This document shows positions 57,240 through 64,000 of a stretch of 64,000 nt of DNA, piece after piece. Source of the stretch: Wyeomyia smithii (taxonomy: Eukaryota; Arthropoda; Insecta; Diptera; Culicidae). Within the stretch, counting starts at the first letter, position 1, and every line of letters starts with the position of its first letter. The notes below the pieces were generated by a model. The model was given only the letters and a program-made list of their open reading frames with translations. It had not been told where the DNA came from and searched no databases. Both the position numbers and the translations under genes were made by a program. Location: contig NC_073694.1 of NCBI RefSeq assembly GCF_029784165.1, forward strand, positions 35,135,506-35,199,505. The letters run 5' to 3'.

Positions 57240-58380
57240 TACCTCCCCGCAAAGACATCCACAAAGCCACCAGGAGATCACCTGACTTACAAGTAGAAAA
57301 CCATATCGACCACATTCTAATCGATGGCCGCCGAAGTTGCACGGGAGTGCGCAGCAGCTGGAAGCAGCATTACCAATGGAAGAGCTACTCTTGAAGGTGG
57401 CTGGAGGGACATTCGATCAGGCATAGGTGCTGTAGCGGCACTTGGCACAGTGGCTCCGAACAGGCGAAACGACTGGTTTGACGACGAGTGCAAACAGTTA
57501 GTGGAAGAGAAGAATGCAGCACGAGCGAGAATGCTGCAACACCAAACGAGGGCAAACGTGGAGCGCTACCGATGCCCACGGAACAGGCAAAATTCGGTCT
57601 TGCGAAAGACGCAGCATTGGAAGGAAGATCGAGATCGCGAGGCGATGGTGGAACTGTACCGTGCGAATGACACTGACCTTCAGGAGGTTAGAGAGGAGAT
57701 TGGCCGGCTGAAAAACAACAAAGCCGCTGGAGCTGACCAACTCCCCAGTGAGCTGTTTAAACACGGTGGTGAATCACTGGCTACACTGGGTTATTGCCAA
57801 GATTTGGGAGGAGGAGGAGGTAGTACCGGAGGAGTGAATGGAGGGTAGAGTGTGCCCCATCTACAAAAAAGGCGAAGTTGAATTGCTACAACTACCGTGC
57901 AATCACGTTGCTGAACGCCGCCTACAAGGTACTCTTTCAAATTATGTGCCGTCGACTATCACCGTTTGCGAGGGAATTCGTGGAGCAATATCAAGCGGGA
58001 TTTATGGGTGCCCGCGCCACCACGGACCAAATATTCGCGGTGCGGCAGGTCCTACAGAAGTGCCGTGAGTATAACGTGCCCACACATCATAATGTACAAT
58101 TACGGTTTTTCGGAGAAACTAACACGGTTGGTCAAGTAGACGATGGATCGAGTGATGTGCGTAGTTCGAGTTTTGGAGACACTCTCGAGTCCCTTCGAAT
58201 CTCGAAGAGGGTTATGGCAAGGTGATAAATCATCGTGCTTGCTATTTCTGTCTGCGGGGCCTCCGCAGACGACATGGCTGGCGAGCTGCAGCCATGGACC
58301 GAGTTGAATGGAGGCGATTTTTTCGAACAGCAAGGGACACTTCGGCCTGGAGCTGACTGGTAAGGTAAGTAATGTATTGC
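57240..58380 (+). pseudogene. Second RTE-type LINE remnant, different subfamily
   Basis: NRRNDWFDDECKQLVEEKNA and EVREEIGRLKNNKAAGADQL (57460-57740), then after a frameshift EGRVCPIYKKGE. LNCYNYRAITLLNAAYKVL-like text, FVEQYQAGFMGARATTDQIF and AVRQVLQKCREYNVPTHH follow (57878-58090). Next come PFESRRGLWQGD (about 58185-58220) and finally the C-terminal AAMDRVEWRRFFRTARDTSA (58285-58350). The palm with YADD and much of the thumb are deleted. PTHH versus the LLTHHLFIDF of the other copies marks it as a separate subfamily. Confidence 0.8.
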
Positions 58381-58900
58381 TGCCGCTAAGACTTGCAGAT
58401 GATCGTCTATGGCTCCGACGGAAAACAGAATTTGTTCATGAGTCAGGCGCGAGTCCACCAGTCGGCTGAATGTGCTCCAGTTGACCCGAAGATAGTCTCG
58501 CCTTATCTGAACAGGGGTGGGTGTTGGATTTAGTACGAGCTAATACACCACCGGGTAGTGGTCGGTGCTCAGTTCGTGGTGGGTGGCTTTGACAAGGCTT
58601 GGTAGGTACCCGCGAGAAAAAAAATGTGCATAGCACACATACCTGAACTAAGATGTTCTGCCAGCAGCTCACTATTTTGGTTGCAGCTACGGTTCCTCCA
58701 TAATGAATGGCGGGCATTGCGGGTACTGGCCACCACAAAGCCGATTCTGGTATCGGTGAGTTTTCGAAGATCTTTCGTCTAGAGCTTGGATGTTCCATTA
58801 CGTTCCTCTCAGCCGGGTTTCGGTGATTACTCCTTCGTCTATAGCAAGGAAGTTGCTTAGCTTGATCTTTTTCGCCCTAACAGAGCGAGCGTTTTAGTTG
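58365..58900 (-). pseudogene. Jockey-clade LINE endonuclease fragment
   Basis: Minus strand from about 58895: NARSVRAKKIKLSNFLAIDE and VITETRLRG, the N-terminal endonuclease motif of jockey elements. Further along are ELSTDHYPVV (58585-58555) and RRDYLRVNWSTFSRLVDSRL with QILFSVGAIDDHLQVLAAAI (58500-58385). It abuts the antisense RTE tail. Frames shift several times. A minus reading of 58900-59170 may be the preceding ORF1/linker. Confidence 0.65.
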
Positions 58901-59379
58901 GTGATACGGATACAGCGGGGCTCAGTTGAACGCATATTTGCAGACCATATAACCAACTTGTTCCGATTTACTCTTTCACTGCTTTATACGATCGCAGAAC
59001 TCGTTGAAGATGGTCCACAGTTCGTCAAATCGAAAGAGCGCATCATTTTTACCTTCCGAATTTCGAAATTCGAAGGTGTATTTCGTACTCTTGCTCTGGC
59101 ACGGGGGTCGATTTTCCGTTCATCTGCCGCGTTGGCATATGTAAAAACACAACTCGTGTCTGTCGGCGCTTTGTGACGCTATAACTACGACGGATTTGAG
59201 CATTTCGTATGAAGAAATATTTAAACTAAATCACCACTTCATATGTTCTTGAGCAATAATCTAAACATTAACAACAACAATAAACTTCTCCACCAAAAAA
59301 TAACGTTCATCTGTAAGTAGTGCCCCAATCCCATTCGACACAGCGAAAAAAAATAGTCATCGACCGTTTTCTGACCGTT
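58901..59379. other. Unassigned; possibly the 5' part of the jockey fragment
   Basis: A plus frame (58898-59176) shows no domain. Nothing else recognisable. Confidence 0.3.
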
Positions 59380-59665
59380 CAGACAGCCAATCATACCAGC
59401 AGTCAAGCATGTGTATTCATCGTAGTCACAATCAAATTTCGATCCCTTTTCAAGCGATGTACACAACACACCAGCGCGCGGTTGCTAGACTACATAATAC
59501 TCTTCTCAAGAATCACACTATTGAATTTGGTAGCCTGAAGTATCAGAATGGAGCATTCACGAAGACTCTTGCTAACACGTTGAATCTGATGATAGAAACA
59601 AATTCCCCGGGCTCGTCTGTATGTGAGGTTTCGGGAAATGGTGTGGTAGAAGACGACTTGTGAGA
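59380..59665 (+). pseudogene. I-group LINE linker fragment
   Basis: HQRAVARLHNTLLKNHTIEF, then GSLKYQNGAFTKTLANTLNL and LMIETNSPGSS resemble the endonuclease-RT linker of RNase-H-bearing LINEs. In that position the copy at 48926 has DTHFPGSTQL. The recognisable part is short and ends near 59660 with TGA. Confidence 0.5.
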
Positions 59666-61044
59666 TCTTTCCAGTCTTTCAAGTCTGCAAGTGTGAAACG
59701 TGTAACAGAAAACATTGGATTGAAGATGAATACATCGAAGTATCAAGTATGCGGTAGAAACCGTAGCAATAGGGCTCGCTTAGACGTTGGGAGGTAACGG
59801 ACGAATTAGTTTACCTCCGATGACTGGTCACTTCAGATAACAACTGTAGCAGAGAAATTTGCAGACAAACTGTAGCTGGAGTCGTGCCAGTTACGGACTC
59901 CACATGACTTTGAGGTCTGGTTAACTTCGTTCCTGTACAAAGTGCACCTCTTACAAGACGCTTAGATGGATGTTCAGAAAACCGCAACGATTTGTGACGT
60001 AGGGAAGGGGGAGAGTGTCTAGAAAGTCGCTAAAGTTGGAAGGGTACAACAGACGGGACCATTGATAGAATACCGAACAGTAATCCCGCATAAACTGGTG
60101 TTAGTCTTGAACCCAGGCCGATACAAAACGCACAAGTGTGAGAGCAAGATCTTGGAAGTATGGAACGTTTTAGAAATTAAGAGATGTTCTGCCAGGAAAG
60201 TTTGTTAGTACACTAGAGAATATGATAAAATTCGGTTCAGAAGACCTGCTTTATACAGTAATGATTCGCTAATCTCTATCAAGAGGACACTTTTGAGAGT
60301 CTGCATTGAATCCTGTGTTGGAAAATAATAAAATCTCTCAAAATTCCAACATCCGTAAATGCTCGGCAGTATACCTGCGTATCCACCAAATTTTAACGCC
60401 TATATTCCAAATTTTTCAATTCTTGGCGACCCGTCAAGACCCGAATGTCCGAATGCTAAAAAATGACAATTTTCTGACGGGTCAAGATCTAAGATCGGTC
60501 AACAATTGAAAAAGATAAAAGCATTCCATATGTGTGGGTATCCGGATACTTACGATTTTACAGCGGTTAGGTTTACTTACTAATAAAGTTCTAATGACAT
60601 TTTTAACAAAACCACAGGCATTTTTGCTCTATCAGTATATGAAATGTTGAAAAAACATGACTTTTCAAAACTGTCAGATTATCGAAGAATGTGGAAAAGG
60701 TGATAGAATGTGATGTTTGTTTGTCTGTGGTGATTTGAAAAGCCTGTTGAACATGTTAATCTTTAATAAATAAAACACCTAAATTCGTTTTCGATCTATT
60801 TCCACATTATAGAACACAGGTTTTTCGAGCCGCGGAGTTGGCAATTTCGACGTGAATAAACAACATCAAGATTCCGAACGGACTGCGGATAAAAAACTCC
60901 GGACTTTACCTAGACCTATGTCGATCGCGACCACAAATATCATTTTCACGCTATTTCGATTGTTATTGACGCTATAATGCCGTTGAACTAATGATGCAGA
61001 GTGATGCCATTAAACTCTCATCACTCTCCAACCTCCGGAAAACT
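59666..61044. other. No gene recognised
   Basis: Mixed sequence, perhaps further LINE debris in 59670-60300. A related motif pair (GACCCGTCAAGACC at 60431 and GACGGGTCAAGATC at 60477) is the only local repeat noted. The promoter of gene A lies at the right end. Confidence 0.35.
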
Positions 61045-61052
61045 TATAAAAG
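61045..61052 (+). promoter_or_regulatory. TATA box of gene A
   Basis: TATAAAAG 46 bp upstream of the start codon at 61098, with CATCACTATT about 25 bp downstream as a plausible transcription start. Confidence 0.65.
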
Positions 61053-61097
61053 CTTCGCGCGCAACCCATCACTATTAACAGGATGACCTGATACGCG

Positions 61098-61454
61098 ATG
61101 AAATCATTAATTTGCCTCACGCTTGTTACATTCTTTGCCACGTTCACCGTAAGTTTGAATTATACCAATATTACGATGCTTTTCAATGTCTCCCTTCAAT
61201 TGCAGTTCTATCAACAGCCATGTGCCTATCCAATAAGTGCAGTTCGCCGTGGAGGGCCAATCATTTTGCGACGCCCAAATTATGGCTTATCTGCTGGTGT
61301 TGTCAGTGTTCCTAAAAGACAAATTTCTCCGGTGTGGCAGCCCTCGATATACAACGGTAAACAGTCGCAGTCCAAAGTGTACGGGGCAGCGGCACTGTCA
61401 GCTATCAGCAGAGACGCCGATTTAGATAAAAATGACTCAATAAAACTGTTTTGA
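61098..61454 (+). CDS. Gene A, second copy: small secreted basic protein (intact)
   Basis: Two exons: 61098-61148 and 61206-61454, with a 57-bp GT-AG intron (GTAAGT...TTGCAG). The spliced product is 99 residues: a signal peptide (MKSLICLTLVTFFATFT), then QQPCAYPISAVRRGGP, ILRRPNYGLSAGVVSVPKRQ, an Ala/Ser-rich segment and a charged end (DADLDKNDSIKLF). The intron has no stop and is a multiple of three, so retention would give 118 residues. One cysteine remains in the mature part; basic RR/KR sites suggest possible processing. A TATA box and intact frame support a real gene, and the first copy (50736) is broken. No family recognised; similarity to short insect secretory or antimicrobial-type peptides is only general. 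Confidence 0.75.
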   Translation: MKSLICLTLVTFFATFTVSLNYTNITMLFNVSLQLQFYQQPCAYPISAVRRGGPIILRRPNYGLSAGVVSVPKRQISPVWQPSIYNGKQSQSKVYGAAALSAISRDADLDKNDSIKLF

Positions 61455-61919
61455 GTGAAAGAACTGATTATTGCTTTACTGATATAAGCGCAGAACGACA
61501 AATTCTTACGGGCACTTCAACGTCTTGCTCGGCATATCAATGAACCTCGCGATGTAATTTTTACTTTTTTATTGCTTTTATTATCTGCACGTAAAAAGCG
61601 TCTTGAGAGTTTTTCCAGATTGTCATCCCAAAGATGCAAGCAAATGAGTAGAAATAGTCATTAGAATTCATTACAGGAAAAAACTGTTCACTCGAGTTCA
61701 ATTTTTTGAATGAAAATTTGTGGTCCTTTATTATTTTTCATTACAAATTTGTTTACAAATTTGTTTTTATACTCGATAGATTTGATTCATTTTACGCTGA
61801 TGGTACCTCAAGGCAGCAATCTGGGTTTTTTTTATAACAAATTTCTTGGAACTTATTGACAATAACACCGCACACACAATTAGTTCTTAGTTAAGTTAAC
61901 CAAATCAAACAATTTCATT
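61455..61919. other. Spacer between genes A and B, copy 2
   Basis: Shares the blocks GTGAAAGAA after gene A and GGTACCTCAAGGCAGCAA...ACACCGCACAC before gene B with copy 1 (50976-51110). It is about 330 bp longer, owing to AT-rich DNA at 61480-61795 absent from copy 1. Confidence 0.6.
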
Positions 61920-62265
61920 CTACAATACTGTCGAAGTCGTCTCTGATGGTAGGGCAGTTTTCTTGCGCTTCAAAAGAGTTCTAGAAGTCGTAGTTGTGAC
62001 CGGTGTAGTAGTCTTCATTCGCTTGAGTAAAGGGCCACGGCTGGTTGTGGGAACAGTCGTTCTGTGCCTTCTAATCTGCGTAAAATTATCGAATGTTTTT
62101 TTAAATTTGTGCAAAAGAAAGATTTACCTGTGGCAAATAAACCGATAAAATACGATCGATAACCAGGTCGGAATCATCCGGAACGAAAATTTTTTTGATG
62201 TTCCGGATAATCGAGTCCAACCTGGATCTTTCCGCATTCTTTATCCGCCAGTTTACTCGTTTCTC
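61920..62265 (-). CDS. Gene B, second copy: conserved exon 2, diverged or partial exon 1
   Basis: Exon 2 (62075-61920) encodes IRRHRTTVPTTSRGPLLKRM, the Thr-rich run and LLKRKKTALP, aligning with gene B copy 1, and ends at TAG. A 52-bp intron (62127-62076, GTAAAT...ACGCAG) sits at the same place. Upstream an open stretch from about 62265 to 62128 reads EKRVNWRIKNAERSRLDSII, then KKIFVPDDSD and RILSVYLPQ. This loosely matches the end of exon 1 of copy 1 (FDEIDPKRVN...DWIPP). The in-frame stop upstream (TGA near 62271) means no signal peptide or start was found. It may use another upstream exon or be a 5'-truncated pseudogene. Confidence 0.5.
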
Positions 62266-62309
62266 CTCTCAGTTTACTCTAATATTTTCTCTGGTTGAAA
62301 TTCATTTCA

Positions 62310-64000
62310 GATTTCTTACATATAATGTATTATTTTATTTCTCATTCTTTGAGTAACAGTTTTCATTTCTTATGTTTCAGATTATTTTTTTCATCTGTAA
62401 TATTCTATATGTCATTTTCAGTTATTTCTCAGTTTGCATTCACTATTTATGATTTCTTGTTCTCATTTTTGCTTTCGTTTTCCATTTCTTGTTTCTTATT
62501 TCTTTTTTAACATATCTTATTTCTTGAATTTCATTTCTCCACTTTCATATCTTATATTCAACTTTTAATATTTATTTTCCCATATCACAAATTTCATTTC
62601 TAATTTGTCAGTTCTTCTACTCATCTTTTTTCCTTAGTTTACATTACCTTATTACATTTTCTGTTTCTTATTTCATATCTCATATCTTATTTCATATTTC
62701 TTATTTTTTATTTCTCATTGCTTATTTCCTATTTTTTATCTCTTATTTCTTATTTTTTATTTCTTATTTCTTATTTCTTATTCCTTATTCCTTATTTCGT
62801 ATTTCTTATTTCTTATTTCTTATTTCTTATTTCTTAATTCTTATTTCTTATTTCTTATTTCTAATTTCTTATTTCTTATTTCTTTTTCTTATTTCTTATT
62901 TCTTATTTCTTATTTCTTATTTCTTATTTCTTATGTCTTATTTCTTATTTTTATTTCTTATTTCTTATTTCTTATTCCTTATTCCTTATTTCGTATTTCT
63001 TATTTCTTATTTATTATTTATTATTTCTTAATTCTTATTTCTTATTTCTTATTTCTAATTTCTAATTTCTTATTTCTTATTTCTTATTTCTTATTTCTTA
63101 TTTCTTATTTCGTATTTCTTATTTCTTATTTCTTATTTCTTATTTCTTATTTCTTATTTCTTATTTCTTATTTCTTATTTCTTATTTCTTATTTCTTATT
63201 TCTTATTTCTTATTTCTTATTTCTTATTTCTTATTTCTTATTTCTTATTTCTTATTTCTTATTTCTTATTTCTTATTTCTTATTTCTTATTTCTTATTTC
63301 TTATTTCTTATTTCTTATTTCTTATTTCTTATTTCTTATTTCTTATTTCTTATTTCTTATTTCTTATTTCTTATTTCTTATTTCTTATTTCTTATTTCTT
63401 ATTTCTTATTTCTTATTTCTTATTTCTTATTTCTTATTTCTTATTTCTTATTTCTTATATCTTATTTCTAATTTCTTATTTCTTATTTCTTATTTCTTAT
63501 TTCTTATTTCTTATTTCTTATTTCTTATTTCTTATTGCGTATTTCTTATTTTTTATTTCTTATTTCTTATTTCTTATTTCTTATTTCTCATTTCTCATTT
63601 CTTATTTCTTATTTCTTATTTCTTATTTCTTATTTCTTATTTCTTATATCTTATTTCTTATTTCTTATTTCTTATTTCTTATTTCTTATTTCTTATTTCT
63701 TATTTCTTATTTCTTATTTCTTATTTCTTATTTCTTATTTCTTATTTCTTATTTCTTATTTCTTATTTCTTATTTCTTATTTCTTATTTCTTATTTCTTA
63801 TTTCTTATTTCTTATTTCTTATTTCTTATTTCTTATTTCTTATTTCTTATTTCTTATTTCTTATTTCTTATTTCTTATTTCTTATTTCTTATTTCTTATT
63901 TCTTATTTCTTATTTCTTATTTCTTATTTCTTATTTCTTATTTCTTATTTCTTATTTCTTATTTCTTATTTCTTATTTCTTATTTCTTATTTCTTATTTC
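62310..64000. repeat. Heptanucleotide satellite (ATTTCTT)n
   Basis: Degenerate T-rich units start near 62310. From about 62690 the array is mostly TTATTTC repeats with occasional variants (CCTTATT, CGTATTT, CTAATTT, CTTATAT). From about 63100 it is almost pure to the last base, so it continues outside the window. It is strongly strand-asymmetric (pyrimidine-rich on plus). Confidence 0.95.

Noticed and set aside
62310..64000. CRISPR-like array
   Set aside because: The repeat is a 7-bp microsatellite without spacers, in a eukaryotic context.

Overview
The window looks like a nuclear segment of a dipteran genome, most likely a culicid mosquito (Anopheles slightly favoured; species not determinable from sequence alone). 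The basis is AT-rich DNA with GT-AG introns of 52-66 bp, secreted small-protein genes with TATA boxes, a chymotrypsin-fold serine protease homologue, and a dense, nested transposon load of families typical of mosquitoes. These include jockey, RTE and RNase-H-bearing I-group LINEs, BEL/Pao and copia remnants, Penelope, hAT, pogo/Tc1-like and Helitron elements, and a tRNA-derived SINE. No bacterial-type operon, CRISPR array or rRNA is present.

Host genes are few. (1) A catalytically dead serine protease homologue lies on the minus strand at 3239-4105 (two exons). (2) A family of four small secreted Gly/Pro-rich paralogues occurs. Two are head to head inside an inverted duplication (14736-15095 minus, 15696-16040 plus), one is at 31475-31825 plus, and one decayed copy is at 54445-54684 minus. 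(3) A convergent two-gene module, gene A (plus) and gene B (minus), is present twice, at 50736-51587 and 61098-62265, about 10.5 kb apart. Gene A is broken in the first copy and intact in the second. Gene B is intact in the first, while the second keeps its 3' half and a diverged exon 1.

Layout. 0-3 kb: Penelope remnant, palindromes and a MITE. 3.2-4.1 kb: protease homologue. 4.1-7.1 kb: no recognisable gene. 7.1-13.1 kb: jockey LINE interrupted by two hAT-like insertions, then RTE, jockey and BEL/Pao remnants. 14.6-16.2 kb: divergent paralogue pair. 16.8-25.8 kb: Helitron cluster, one carrying a probable solo LTR, plus a 3.4-kb TIR element. 27.8-29.4 kb: copia remnant. 30.3-31.8 kb: third paralogue, with a pogo-like element between its TATA box and its start site. 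35-39.3 kb: MITEs, jockey remnant, minisatellite. 40.3-44.4 kb: a large imperfect palindrome with a tRNA-like hairpin near its centre and a different TA-flanked element in each arm. 45.9-50.1 kb: Helitron split by an I-group LINE with a 12-bp target duplication. 50.7-54.8 kb: first A/B module, SINE, decayed fourth paralogue. 55.3-59.7 kb: RTE, jockey and I-group fragments. 61-62.3 kb: second A/B module. 62.3-64 kb: an (ATTTCTT)n heptanucleotide array running off the window.

All LINE, LTR and Penelope coding regions seen here are broken by stops, frameshifts or deletions. The most promising undescribed biology is the set of fast-evolving secreted proteins (the four-member family and the A/B module) and how transposons and duplications have reshaped their promoters and reading frames. 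Family names are from reading motifs; no database search was possible.
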